Positions 8,634 to 16,645 of a DNA stretch of 32,455 nucleotides are shown in pieces (the stretch's first letter is position 1; the number at the start of each line of letters is the position of its first letter). Source of the DNA: Acidobacteriota bacterium (lineage in GTDB: Bacteria; Acidobacteriota; Vicinamibacteria; Vicinamibacterales; UBA8438); assembly GCA_026706755.1 (NCBI GenBank), contig JAPOYG010000035.1, positions 12,855 to 45,309 of the forward strand, read 5' to 3'. The notes beneath the pieces are model-generated. The model was not told where the DNA came from and did not search any database. It saw only the letters and a program-made list of their open reading frames with translations. The position numbers and the translations under genes were made by a program.

Positions 8634-10487
8634 ATGAACCATCCAGCAACGCGCAGGAGAACACGCCGCCAGGCCCGCGCGCCGCACGCGGCCCCCGTAT
8701 CCGCCGTCGCAGCCGGCGCGGCATCGCGGCCGGGGCCGGCCCTCGCCGCGTCGGTCGTGGTGCTGACCCTCGCCGCCGCTTGCGATGCACCGGCCGGCGC
8801 TCCCGAAGACGCTGCGCCGGACGCCGGGGCGGTCGGGGAGTGGTTCGTCGACCGCGCGGCCGAGAGCGGCCTGGACTTCGTACACACGAGCGGCATGAGC
8901 GGCCGCTTCTACCAGCCGGAGATCAGCGGCGGCGGCGCGGCCCTGTTCGACTACGACAACGACGGCGACCTCGACGTCCTGCTCGTGCAGGGCGGCGTCC
9001 TCGGGGCCGACGCACCGGCTCCGCGATCGGGCGCCGAGCCGCCCCGGGACCGGCTGTACCGCAACGACCTCGAGATCCGTTCGGACGGGACCCGCGCGCT
9101 CCGGTTCACCGACGTCACCGACGCGAGCGGCATCGCGACCCGCGGCTACGGCCAGGGCGTGGCGAGCGGCGACATCGACAACGACGGCTGGCCGGACCTC
9201 TACCTGACCGGGTTCGGGCGCAACCAGATGCTCCGCAACGACGGCGACGGAACCTTCACGGATGTCTCCGCCGCGACGGGCACCGGGAGCCCCGACACCT
9301 GGGGCGTCTCCGCCGCCTTCTTCGACGCGGACGGCGACGGCTGGCTGGACCTGTTCGTCGGCAACTACCTGATCTACACAGTCCCCACCCACATCCGCTG
9401 CTTCCGCGACTCGGGGCAGGAGGACTACTGCACCCCGGAGCGCTACCCGCCCCAGCGGGACCGCTTCTACCGCAACCGCGGCGACGGCACCTTCGAGGAG
9501 GCGACCGTCGCGGCCGGGTTGGCGGACGAGTTCGGGCCGGCCCTCGGCGTCGCGACGGCGGACTTCGACGGCGACGGCCGGATCGACCTGTTCGTGGCGA
9601 ACGACCAGCAGGAGAACCAGCTCTGGATGAACCGGGGCGACGGCACGTTCGACAACCGGGCCCTGCTCGCCGGCGTGGCGGTCGACGCGGCAGGGGTCGC
9701 GAAGGCCGACATGGGGGTCGACGCCGGCGACTTCGACAACGACGGCGACGAGGATCTCTTCACGACGGTGCTGACCGGCGAGGGGAGCACCCTCTACGTG
9801 AACGGCGGCACGGGCGCGTTCGAGGACCGGAGCGCCGGCTCGGGCGTCCGGGCCGCCAGCCTCCCCTACACCGGCTGGGGCGCGGGCTGGATCGACGCCG
9901 ACAACGACGGGTGGCTCGATCTCCTGTCCGTGAACGGGCTCGTCTGGCAGGACCTCGACGCGCTCGGGCCCGACAACCCCTATCCCTACCAGCAGCGCAA
10001 CCAGCTCCTCCGCAACCTCGGCGACGGGCGCTTCGAGGACGTCACGGCGCGGGCGGGAGCGGCCTTCGACCTTTCCGCCATCAGCCGCGGCGCGGCCTTC
10101 GGAGACGTCGACAACGACGGCGACATCGACGTCCTGGTAGCCAATGCGGACGGCCGGCCGCGCCTGCTCATCAACGCCATCGGCGCCCGCAACCACTGGC
10201 TGGGGCTGCGGCTCGTCGGCCGCGACGCCCCGCGCGACATGGTGGGGGCGCGTGTCGCGATCATCCGCGGCGACGGGGCCACGCTGTGGCGCCGGGCGCG
10301 CGCCGACGGCAGCTATGCGTCGGCGAACGACCCCCGCGTGGTCGCCGGCCTCGGCAGTTCGGACACGGCGCCGCGCGTCCGCGTCCTCTGGCCGAGCGGT
10401 CGGATCGAGGAATGGACCGACCTGCCGATCGATCGCTACACGACGCTTACCGAGGGCGGCGGGCAGGCGGCGCCACCGGGCGGTTGA
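8634..10487 (+). CDS. CRTAC1-family lipoprotein (FG-GAP/VCBS propeller plus ASPIC/UnbV), 617 aa
   Basis: The start is placed at the last ATG before the lipobox LAAAC (Cys50). The n-region is unusually long and arginine-rich, so the start is less sure than the gene. Seven calcium-type DxDxDG loops follow in order (DYDNDGDLD, DIDNDGWPD, DADGDGWLD, DFDGDGRID, DFDNDGDED, DADNDGWLD, DVDNDGDID), each at the end of an FG-GAP blade, implying a seven-bladed integrin-alpha-like propeller. A C-x9-C pair (CFRDSGQEDYC) may form a disulfide. The last ~110 residues (NHWLGLRLVG, DGSYASANDPRVVAGLG, VRVLWPSGRIEEW) are the ASPIC/UnbV domain. Paralogues are at 19990, 24547 and 29764. Role: probably calcium-dependent binding at the cell surface; the ligand is unknown. 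Confidence 0.95.
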   Translation: MNHPATRRRTRRQARAPHAAPVSAVAAGAASRPGPALAASVVVLTLAAACDAPAGAPEDAAPDAGAVGEWFVDRAAESGLDFVHTSGMSGRFYQPEISGGGAALFDYDNDGDLDVLLVQGGVLGADAPAPRSGAEPPRDRLYRNDLEIRSDGTRALRFTDVTDASGIATRGYGQGVASGDIDNDGWPDLYLTGFGRNQMLRNDGDGTFTDVSAATGTGSPDTWGVSAAFFDADGDGWLDLFVGNYLIYTVPTHIRCFRDSGQEDYCTPERYPPQRDRFYRNRGDGTFEEATVAAGLADEFGPALGVATADFDGDGRIDLFVANDQQENQLWMNRGDGTFDNRALLAGVAVDAAGVAKADMGVDAGDFDNDGDEDLFTTVLTGEGSTLYVNGGTGAFEDRSAGSGVRAASLPYTGWGAGWIDADNDGWLDLLSVNGLVWQDLDALGPDNPYPYQQRNQLLRNLGDGRFEDVTARAGAAFDLSAISRGAAFGDVDNDGDIDVLVANADGRPRLLINAIGARNHWLGLRLVGRDAPRDMVGARVAIIRGDGATLWRRARADGSYASANDPRVVAGLGSSDTAPRVRVLWPSGRIEEWTDLPIDRYTTLTEGGGQAAPPGG

Positions 10488-10511
10488 GCGGAGCGCGCTC
10501 CGGCTCGCCCC

Positions 10512-10566
10512 GGGAGTCTGCGCCGCAGTACCGGCGACACCGGACCTCGCGCGAGCGCAGACTCCC
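10512..10566. repeat. REP-like palindrome, copy a
   Basis: Perfect 12-base inverted arms gggagtctgcgc (10512-10523) and gcgcagactccc (10555-10566) flank a 31-base centre. The same arms recur at 13300-13353 and a related pair at 13565-13599, so this is a dispersed element, not a one-off hairpin. It lies just past the CRTAC1 stop codon. Confidence 0.75.
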
Positions 10567-10588
10567 AGCGCGACTGCAAGGTCGCGCT
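10567..10588 (+). terminator. Stem-loop after the CRTAC1 gene
   Basis: AGCGCGAC and GTCGCGCT form a perfect 8-base stem around a six-base loop, directly abutting the REP-like palindrome. There is no T tract, so classical intrinsic termination is doubtful; it could instead stabilise the mRNA 3' end or be part of the repeat element. Confidence 0.35.
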
Positions 10589-10647
10589 CGCTCGGGGCGG
10601 GTCGCGGCCCGTCCAGCGCCCGCCGCGGGCGGGCATGGCCAACTTGA

Positions 10648-10666
10648 CTACGATCGATGCTACGAT
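10648..10666 (+). promoter_or_regulatory. Direct repeat, candidate VapB operator
   Basis: CTACGAT occurs twice (10648-10654 and 10660-10666) just before the vapB start, with CGATCG at the centre. A TTGACT (10644-10649) overlaps the first copy. Type II antitoxins bind such repeats over their own promoter, which makes this the likely autoregulatory site. If the second TACGAT is the -10 box, the transcript would be nearly leaderless, which would fit the absence of a visible ribosome binding site. Confidence 0.4.
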
Positions 10667-10672
10667 TTGGCG

Positions 10673-10975
10673 ATGGCGATCAACATCGCGCACAGGCGCG
10701 ATCTCGACGAGCGAGTCGAGCGCCTCGCGTCCCGGCTGGGCCTCCGCGGGCGCGGGCGAAAGACGGCGGTCATAGAGCGGGCTCTGACCGCGTTGGAGAG
10801 GCAGGAGGAGGGTGCTGCGCCGGACCGGGCGGCCATTCGTTCGTCCCTCGAGCGTTACGCGAAGGATGGCCCCCGCCTGCGCGCGCGCCTGGGGCATCTC
10901 GATCCCGGCGACGGCCGGCCCCTGTCGCAGATTCTGCAGGATTCCCTCTACGACGAACGGGGGCTGCCGCGGTGA
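10673..10975 (+). CDS. vapB: VapB-type antitoxin, 100 aa
   Basis: The N-terminal ~45 residues (MAINIAHRRDLDERVERLAS, then KTAVIERALTALER) match the short DNA-binding region of VapB antitoxins of the PSK/Rv0623-like type: a beta strand followed by two helices with conserved Leu and Ala positions. The C-terminal half (SSLERYAKDGPRLRARL, DGRPLSQILQDSLYDERGLP) is charged and flexible, as expected for the segment that wraps the toxin. It is somewhat longer than the usual 70-85 residues. Its TGA overlaps the GTG start of the toxin (GTGA), typical of co-translated toxin-antitoxin pairs. It is expected to neutralise VapC and repress the operon. Confidence 0.85.
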   Translation: MAINIAHRRDLDERVERLASRLGLRGRGRKTAVIERALTALERQEEGAAPDRAAIRSSLERYAKDGPRLRARLGHLDPGDGRPLSQILQDSLYDERGLPR

Positions 10976-11364
10976 TCGTCCTCGACACGTCGGCCATCGT
11001 CGCGATCCTTCTGGAAGAGGAGGAGGCGCCGGCTTTCCGGGCGGAGATCGAGAACGCCCGCCGCGCGCTCGTATCGGCGGTGTCGACGGTCGAGTTGACC
11101 GCGGTCGCGGGCCACGACGAGGCGCTGTCCGCAGCAGCTCGCTCGTTCCTGCGCGAACCCTTCGTCACCGTGGAACCGGTCGATCGGGGTCAGGCCACCA
11201 TCGCCATCGACGCCTACCGCCGGTTCGGCAAGGGACGCCACCCGGCCGCCCTCAACCTCGGCGACGTCTTCTCGTACGCCCTCGCTCGACGGCGGGGGCT
11301 ACCGCTGCTCTTCAAGGGCGACGACTTCTCGCGGACCGACATCCCGAGCGCGACGGACGATTGA
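10972..11364 (+). CDS. vapC: VapC-type PIN-domain ribonuclease toxin, 130 aa
   Basis: PIN-domain acidic residues are in place: D5 in VLDTSAIVAIL, E41 in STVELTAV, D98 in NLGDVFSYALA, and D117/D118 in PLLFKGDDFSRTDI, the typical C-terminal VapC signature. The length is normal. The GTG start overlaps the antitoxin stop. The enzyme should be a Mg-dependent endoribonuclease (tRNA or rRNA targets in studied relatives) held inactive by the upstream protein. A small inverted repeat at 11369-11383 (GCCTC/GAGGC) follows the stop codon but lacks a T tract. It sits among metabolic genes of the same orientation and is not linked to them by function. Confidence 0.92.
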   Translation: MIVLDTSAIVAILLEEEEAPAFRAEIENARRALVSAVSTVELTAVAGHDEALSAAARSFLREPFVTVEPVDRGQATIAIDAYRRFGKGRHPAALNLGDVFSYALARRRGLPLLFKGDDFSRTDIPSATDD

Positions 11365-11475
11365 CCCGGCCTCGAGGAGAGGCACTGGACGGAGTACGGC
11401 ATCATGAGGCGCGGGCGACTTGCGGGCAGGACCGTGAGCCGCGCGATGAACCCGGATTGGAAGGGAGCGAATGCC

Positions 11476-13290
11476 ATGCTGAGGGCACTGACGCCGGCGT
11501 GTGTAGGCATCGTCGTCGTGCTCCTGTGGCTGTCCGGAGGCGGTCCGGCCGGATCGGGCCTGGAGCTCGAGCTGACCGCAGCCGGGCAGGACCAGGAATT
11601 CGTACCGGTCACCGACGCGATGCTCCGCGATCCGGACCCCGCGGACTGGCTGATGGCGTACCGCACCTACGACTTCCAGGCCTTCAGTCCGCTCGACCAG
11701 ATCTCACGCGAGAACGTCGGCCGGCTCCAGCTCGCCTGGATGCGCGCGATGGAAGAGGGAGCGGTGCAGATCCGGCCGCTGGTCTACGACGGCGTGATGT
11801 ACGTCGCCCAGCCCGGCTACGACCACCTGCAGGCGATCGACGCCACCACCGGCGACCTGATCTGGGACCACCAGCGGGAGCAGCCGGACGACATCCGCCA
11901 GTACGGTCAGTTCGGCAACCGCACGCGGCACCTCGCCCTGTACGGCGAGCACCTCTACCACCTGACGGCCGACGCCCAGATCGCAGCCATCGACGCGCGC
12001 ACCGGCGAGCTCGCCTGGGAATCCCGCACGGCGGACTACCGGCAGGGCATCAGCCACTCGTCCGGCGCCGTGATCGTCAACGGCAACGTGGTCAGCGGAC
12101 GCACCTGCAGCCCCTCGAGCCTGGAGGCGCGCTGCTACGTGGCGGCTCACGACGCGGACAACGGAACCGAGCGCTGGCGCACCTACACCGCGGCCGGGGC
12201 CGACGATCCCGGCGGCGAGACCTGGGGCACGCTGCCCACCGCCAACCGCGTCCACGTCTCTCCGTGGGGCGTCCCCGGCAGCTTCGACCCCGCGCTGAAC
12301 CGCATCTTCTGGGGCGTCGCGGTGCCGCTGCCCTATCCCCGGCTGGTCCGGCGCGGGACCTGGGACGTGGGCGACCGCTCGCCGTGCGAGCTGTACTCCA
12401 ACTCGACGATCGCCATGAACGCCGACACCGGCGCCATCGACTGGTACTACCAGTACCTGCCGTGCGACGACTGGGACCAGGACTTCGTGCAGGAGCGCAC
12501 GCTCATCGACACCGTGGTCAATCCTGATCCGGAAGCGGTGCGCTGGATCAACCCGAAGCTCACCGGCACGGCGGAGGAGCGCAAGGTCGTGGTCGTGCTG
12601 GGCGAGCCGGGGGGCCTGTTCGTCAACGACCGTGAGACCGGCGAGTTCCTGTGGGGCGACCCGTTCCCGTTCGACAGCACCGAGCGGTTCGTGATCTCGG
12701 ACGTCGACGTGGAGACCGGGACGACCTTCATCAACATGGACCTGGTGGCGCGCGAGGAGGGCGACCAGTTCATCATCTGCGGCCACAACGTGAAGGGCTG
12801 GTGGTCGTGGTCGTACAGCCCGGTGACCGGGATGCTCTACGTCCCGATCAACCGCTCCTGCCTGAACCAGACGACCAACTCCCGCACGGTCTCGGGGGCC
12901 AGCCCGCGGTTCACGATTCCCGATCCGGACATCGGTCCGGACGGCGACCTGACCGAGGTGCGGGCGCTCGACATCTCGACGGGCCGCGAGGTGTGGCGCT
13001 ACAGCCAGCGGGCCCCGAACGCCGGCACGACGCTGGCGACGGCGGGGAACGTGGTCTTCTTCGGCGACTCCAACCGGCGGTTCCGGGCCTTCGACGCGGA
13101 GACGGGCGAGGTGCTCTGGGAGACGATCCTGGGCAGCCAGATCAGCGGCTATCCGGTGACCTACGCGGTCGACGGCCGGCAGTACCTGACGGTGCCGGTC
13201 GGCGGGACCGGCAACCGTCTGCAGACCTACGCGCCGGAGATGGAGGCGCCGACCGGGAGCAACATGCTGGTGACGTTCGCGTTGCCATAG
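11476..13290 (+). CDS. PQQ-dehydrogenase-like propeller without cytochrome domain, 604 aa
   Basis: The ATG at 11476 is chosen for its upstream AAGGGAG and the signal/anchor segment that follows (MLRALTPACVGIVVVLLWLS). The sequence FVPVTDAMLRDPDPADWL and SPLDQISRENVGRLQLAWM open a quinoprotein dehydrogenase propeller, with tryptophan-docking blades (AIDATTGDLIWD, AIDARTGELAWE, AFDAETGEVLWE). By-eye alignment to methanol dehydrogenase puts the catalytic Asp at D331 (PCDDWD), but the Glu and Asn calcium ligands and the Lys/Arg near PQQ appear replaced (SGRTC, WGVAVP, GEPGGLF). It therefore may bind PQQ poorly or not at all. It is a distant paralogue of the two larger proteins downstream and shares their N-terminal blade sequence. 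Confidence 0.9.
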   Translation: MLRALTPACVGIVVVLLWLSGGGPAGSGLELELTAAGQDQEFVPVTDAMLRDPDPADWLMAYRTYDFQAFSPLDQISRENVGRLQLAWMRAMEEGAVQIRPLVYDGVMYVAQPGYDHLQAIDATTGDLIWDHQREQPDDIRQYGQFGNRTRHLALYGEHLYHLTADAQIAAIDARTGELAWESRTADYRQGISHSSGAVIVNGNVVSGRTCSPSSLEARCYVAAHDADNGTERWRTYTAAGADDPGGETWGTLPTANRVHVSPWGVPGSFDPALNRIFWGVAVPLPYPRLVRRGTWDVGDRSPCELYSNSTIAMNADTGAIDWYYQYLPCDDWDQDFVQERTLIDTVVNPDPEAVRWINPKLTGTAEERKVVVVLGEPGGLFVNDRETGEFLWGDPFPFDSTERFVISDVDVETGTTFINMDLVAREEGDQFIICGHNVKGWWSWSYSPVTGMLYVPINRSCLNQTTNSRTVSGASPRFTIPDPDIGPDGDLTEVRALDISTGREVWRYSQRAPNAGTTLATAGNVVFFGDSNRRFRAFDAETGEVLWETILGSQISGYPVTYAVDGRQYLTVPVGGTGNRLQTYAPEMEAPTGSNMLVTFALP

Positions 13291-13299
13291 AGCCCCCTT

Positions 13300-13353
13300 G
13301 GGAGTCTGCGCGGGCACGGAGTACCCGTGACGCGTTCTACGGCGCAGACTCCC
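13300..13353. repeat. REP-like palindrome, copy b
   Basis: Arms gggagtctgcgc (13300-13311) and gcgcagactccc (13342-13353) are identical to copy a. A second hairpin is nested inside (CACGG-N5-CCGTG), and the sequence cgttctacgg precedes the right arm, as in copies c and d. It begins ten bases after the upstream stop codon, so it may also act as an mRNA 3'-end structure. Confidence 0.78.
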
Positions 13354-13360
13354 CGCCTCC

Positions 13361-13366
13361 TATAAT
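13361..13366 (+). promoter_or_regulatory. -10 box TATAAT for the cytochrome c/PQQ gene
   Basis: A perfect TATAAT sits 56 bases before the next ATG. AT-rich hexamers are rare in this DNA, which makes it stand out. No convincing -35 is present: at the correct distance lies the right half of the REP-like element, so the repeat supplies the upstream promoter sequence. Confidence 0.5.
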
Positions 13367-13422
13367 CGCGCCCAAGCTGGGGGAGACCGCCGGCAAGACC
13401 GGGAAGCCAGGGAGACGTACCG

Positions 13423-15735
13423 ATGCCGAGACTGACGAGCGCGGGACATGCTATCGGAACCGGCGCCGGCCGGGCGTCGCCAGGAGCACGGCGCTCGGCG
13501 GGCGTCGCAAGCCTGGCCCGCCAATCGTCGCCTGAAGGCTCCACTCGGCGCCCGGCCAAGCCTGCAGGAGTCCGCGCCGTTCTACGGAGCGGACTCCTGG
13601 CCGCCGTCGCGGTAGCCCTCGGTATCGCCGCGCCGGCCGAGGGCCAGCCCGGGGAGGGCGGCGCCTTCCTCGATGCGCAGGCCGCCAGCGGACGGACCGC
13701 CTACGGGCGCTCCTGCGCCTCCTGCCACGGCGCGGCGCTGCGGGGCGCCGCGCACGGGCCGGAGCTGACGGGGCGCGGCTTCCTGAGCAACTGGGGATCG
13801 CAGAACGCGGCGGCGCTGTACGAGTACGTGCGGGCCGAGATGCCGCCGGGCCTCGGCGGATCGCTCTCGAACAGCGCCTATCTGAACATCGTCGCCTACC
13901 TGCTGCAGCAGAACGGGCACGCGGCGGGACCGCAAGCCCTCACTGCGGATGCCACGGCCATCGTCGGCGAGCCCGGCGCCGCCCCGGCCGCCGGTGCGCC
14001 CGTCGCGGCCGATGCCTCCGGCGCGGCGGCCGATGCGTCCGACGCGGCGGCGGCCGACGAGCCCCGCGACGTGGACGCGGTGCCGCCCCTCCGGGCCTTC
14101 GTCAACCGCGAGGTCTCCCACTTCACGCCGGTCACCGACGAGCTACTCCGGAATCCACCCCCGGAGGACTGGCTGACCTGGCGGCGGACGCGCGATAACC
14201 AGGGCTACACCCCGCTGGACCAGATCGGGCCGGGCAACGTGGCCGGCCTGCGGCTGGCCTGGGCCCTGGCGCTGCCCGAGGGCACGAACCAGACCGCGCC
14301 GCTCGTGCACGACGGCGTGATGTTCCTGGCCAGCCCCGGCAACATCGTCCAGGCCCTCGACGCAGCCTCCGGCGAGCTGATCTGGGAATTCCGGCACCAG
14401 TACCCCGAGGACGCGGAGAGCAGGCGTGCGACCCGCAGCATCGCTCTCTACCAGGACAAGGTCTACCTGGCCACCTACGACGCGGCAATCGTCGCCCTCG
14501 ACGCGCGGACCGGCGAGCCCGTCTGGCAGACGACCCGGGCCGACTACCGGAAGGGCTTCGCGCAGACCGCCGGCCCGGTCATCGCGAACGGCGTCGTCGT
14601 CAGCGGCATCAACGGCTGCGAGCGCTTCGAGGACGAAGGCTGCTTCATCACCGGCCACGACCCGGACACCGGCGAGGAGCTGTGGCGCACGTCGACCATC
14701 GCCCAGCCCGGCGACGTCAACAACGGCACGTGGGGCGACATCCCGCCGCACCTCCGCGGCGGCGGCGACAGCTGGATTCCCGGCGCCTACGACCCGGACC
14801 TCGACCTCTTCTTCGTCGGAACGGCGCAGGCGAAGCCGTGGGTGGCCGCGAGCCGCGGCATGTCGACCTACAACGACGCCCTCTACACCAACTCGACGCT
14901 CGCCCTGAATCCGCGCACGGGGCAGATGGCGTGGTACTTCCAGCACGTGCCGGGCGAGACGCTGGACATGGACATCGTCTTCGAGCGCGTGCTGGTCGAC
15001 GTCGACGACGAGCGGTGGCTGTTCACGGCCGGCAAGGACGCCATCCTCTGGAAGCTCGACCGGCGCACCGGGGCGTTCGTCGACCTGGCGGAGATGCTGC
15101 ACCAGGACATCTTCGACTCGATCGACATGGAGACCGGCCGCGTGAGCTACCGGCAGGACATCCGCGACGCCGGCATCGACGACGCGGTGGATGCCTGCCC
15201 GAGCCTGTACGGGGGCCACAACTGGCAGGCGTCGGGGTACAGCCCCGAGGCGAAGGTCATCATCTACCCGTTGCACCAGGCGTGCATGACGCTGACCGCC
15301 CGTGAGGTCGCGCTCGTGGAGGGCGGCGGCGGGCTCGGCGTCTCGGCCATCGAGCTCCACGAGATGCCGGGCACGAACGGCATGCTCGGGCGGCTTGCGG
15401 CCTACGACGTCCGCACCATGGAGGAAGTCTGGAGCCGCGAGCAGCGCGCCATCTTCCTGACCTCGGTGCTGACGACGGCCTCCGGCCTGGCCTTCGTCGG
15501 GGACGTCGACCGCTACTTCCGCGCCCTCGACGTCCATACGGGCGAGGTGCACTGGGAGACGCGCCTCGGCCAGTCCGGCCACGGGTTCCCGATCTCGTAC
15601 GCCGCCGGCGGCAGGCAGTACATCGCGGTCCCGACCGGCGTCGGCATCTTCCGCGGCCTGAGCGGGGTGCTCAGCCCGGACATCTACCAGCCTCCATCCG
15701 GGAACGGGCTGTATGTCTTCGCCCTCCCGGAGTAG
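13423..15735 (+). CDS. Cytochrome c / PQQ-dehydrogenase-like fusion, copy 1, 770 aa
   Basis: A GGGAG ribosome site precedes the ATG with the same context as the paralogue at 16646, which fixes the start. A long basic N-terminus leads into a hydrophobic signal (about residues 50-72). Heme c domain: C98-AS-C101-H102 with Met ligand M140 (AEMPPG). Quinoprotein propeller from ~225 to the end, with Ca-ligand Glu in INGCE, Lys in [15 protein letters not shown], but Gln for the usual Asn (GTAQAKPW) and E512 (PGETLDMD) in place of the catalytic Asp of the PHDxWD motif. There is no vicinal Cys pair. The cytochrome is N-terminal, whereas in the studied quinohaemoprotein alcohol dehydrogenases it is C-terminal. 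It probably oxidises an alcohol or similar substrate and passes electrons to its own heme; the substrate is unknown. Confidence 0.93.
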   Translation: MPRLTSAGHAIGTGAGRASPGARRSAGVASLARQSSPEGSTRRPAKPAGVRAVLRSGLLAAVAVALGIAAPAEGQPGEGGAFLDAQAASGRTAYGRSCASCHGAALRGAAHGPELTGRGFLSNWGSQNAAALYEYVRAEMPPGLGGSLSNSAYLNIVAYLLQQNGHAAGPQALTADATAIVGEPGAAPAAGAPVAADASGAAADASDAAAADEPRDVDAVPPLRAFVNREVSHFTPVTDELLRNPPPEDWLTWRRTRDNQGYTPLDQIGPGNVAGLRLAWALALPEGTNQTAPLVHDGVMFLASPGNIVQALDAASGELIWEFRHQYPEDAESRRATRSIALYQDKVYLATYDAAIVALDARTGEPVWQTTRADYRKGFAQTAGPVIANGVVVSGINGCERFEDEGCFITGHDPDTGEELWRTSTIAQPGDVNNGTWGDIPPHLRGGGDSWIPGAYDPDLDLFFVGTAQAKPWVAASRGMSTYNDALYTNSTLALNPRTGQMAWYFQHVPGETLDMDIVFERVLVDVDDERWLFTAGKDAILWKLDRRTGAFVDLAEMLHQDIFDSIDMETGRVSYRQDIRDAGIDDAVDACPSLYGGHNWQASGYSPEAKVIIYPLHQACMTLTAREVALVEGGGGLGVSAIELHEMPGTNGMLGRLAAYDVRTMEEVWSREQRAIFLTSVLTTASGLAFVGDVDRYFRALDVHTGEVHWETRLGQSGHGFPISYAAGGRQYIAVPTGVGIFRGLSGVLSPDIYQPPSGNGLYVFALPE
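13565..13599. repeat. REP-like palindrome, copy c, inside a coding region
   Basis: Perfect 11-base arms caggagtccgc (13565-13575) and gcggactcctg (13589-13599) surround the loop gccgttctacgga, which shares gttctacgg with copies b and d. It encodes residues ~48-59 of the cytochrome c/PQQ protein at the start of its signal sequence. The paralogue at 16646 lacks it and has a shorter N-terminus. Confidence 0.72.
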
Positions 15736-15854
15736 CCAGCGGGTCTCGACGAGAGTCCCAAGGCCGTGCGGGTCGTCGCGTAGCCACGGCGGTCGCGCGG
15801 TACGTTGACGGATTCGGCACGCTGACGGGAGGACCGCGGTCGGAGTCGGAAAGC

Positions 15855-16493
15855 ATGGTCTTCGTATACTGGGACAATTCCAACATCTACCACGAGGCGC
15901 AACGGCTCGCCGACGAGCGGGAAGGCACGCCGGGAGCCCGCTACCTCGTACGAGTACATTTCGACAACCTGTTGCGCCTGGCCCACGCAGACCGGCCCGT
16001 GACGAGAGCCGTGGCGGCCGGGTCCATTCCTCCGGAAATGCAGCAGCTCTGGAACCGGACGGAGAACCGCGGGATCGAGGTCAATCTGTTCGACCGAGGC
16101 GCGCGCGACCAGGGCGAACAGGGCGTACCCGATCAGTGGCTGCAGTTACGCATGTTGGAGGACGGTCTGGATCACAACGGCGATCCGGGGGTCGTCGTGC
16201 TGCTGACCGGCGACGGAGCCGGGTATGCGCACGGCCGGGGTTTCCACCGGACTCTGGAACGGATGCACGGACGAGGCTGGGGCGTCGAAGTACTGTCGTG
16301 GGCCCACTCCTGCAACCGCGGCATGCGCGAATGGGCGGAAAGCAACGGTGTCTTCGTCCCGCTCGACGACTACTACGACGCGATCACGTTCCGCGAACCG
16401 TCCCGGCCCGGTTACGAATTCGCGCCACCGCGGGATCAGGCGGCTCTCGACCTCGCGGATAGACCGATGTCTCGTGGAGCACAGAATGACTGA
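15855..16493 (+). CDS. NYN/PIN-like domain protein, probable ribonuclease, 212 aa
   Basis: The protein opens with VFVYWDNSNIYHEA, the NYN-family signature (D7-N-S-N10). It has a central acidic helix (DQWLQLRMLEDGLD) and the core strand VVVLLTGDGAGYAHGRGF, giving the PIN-fold acidic cluster, followed by GWGVEVLSWAHSCNRGMREW and an acidic C-terminal strand (VPLDDYYDAI). NYN proteins are metal-dependent RNases or RNA-binding relatives. There is no signal peptide, so this is cytoplasmic, unlike its neighbours. Its position between two near-identical cytochrome c/PQQ genes, 119 and 152 bases from each, suggests independent insertion or retention during their duplication. Its target is unknown. Confidence 0.85.
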   Translation: MVFVYWDNSNIYHEAQRLADEREGTPGARYLVRVHFDNLLRLAHADRPVTRAVAAGSIPPEMQQLWNRTENRGIEVNLFDRGARDQGEQGVPDQWLQLRMLEDGLDHNGDPGVVVLLTGDGAGYAHGRGFHRTLERMHGRGWGVEVLSWAHSCNRGMREWAESNGVFVPLDDYYDAITFREPSRPGYEFAPPRDQAALDLADRPMSRGAQND

Positions 16494-16645
16494 GTGCGTC
16501 CGAAGACGCCCGACTCTTTGAGGATTCGGGCAGACTCGTCGCGCTGACGCTGCCGGAGTAGTGGGTGTTGCCGGACTGATCGGGCGGCATTGCGGACCGC
16601 CTTCGGCCTGCACCGCCGCCAGAACCGTCGAAGGGAGACGCACCG

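Noticed and set aside
8900-10140. Repeated gacaacgacggc-like DNA within CRTAC1 genes as a possible repeat array
   Set aside because: These reflect the protein-level DxDxDG loops; spacing and flanks vary, and it is neither CRISPR nor satellite DNA.
8369-10196. Long upstream extension of the DUF1592 reading frame on the minus strand
   Set aside because: It runs antisense through the CRTAC1 gene, its translation is valine/arginine-rich without domains, and a clean signal peptide starts at 8366.
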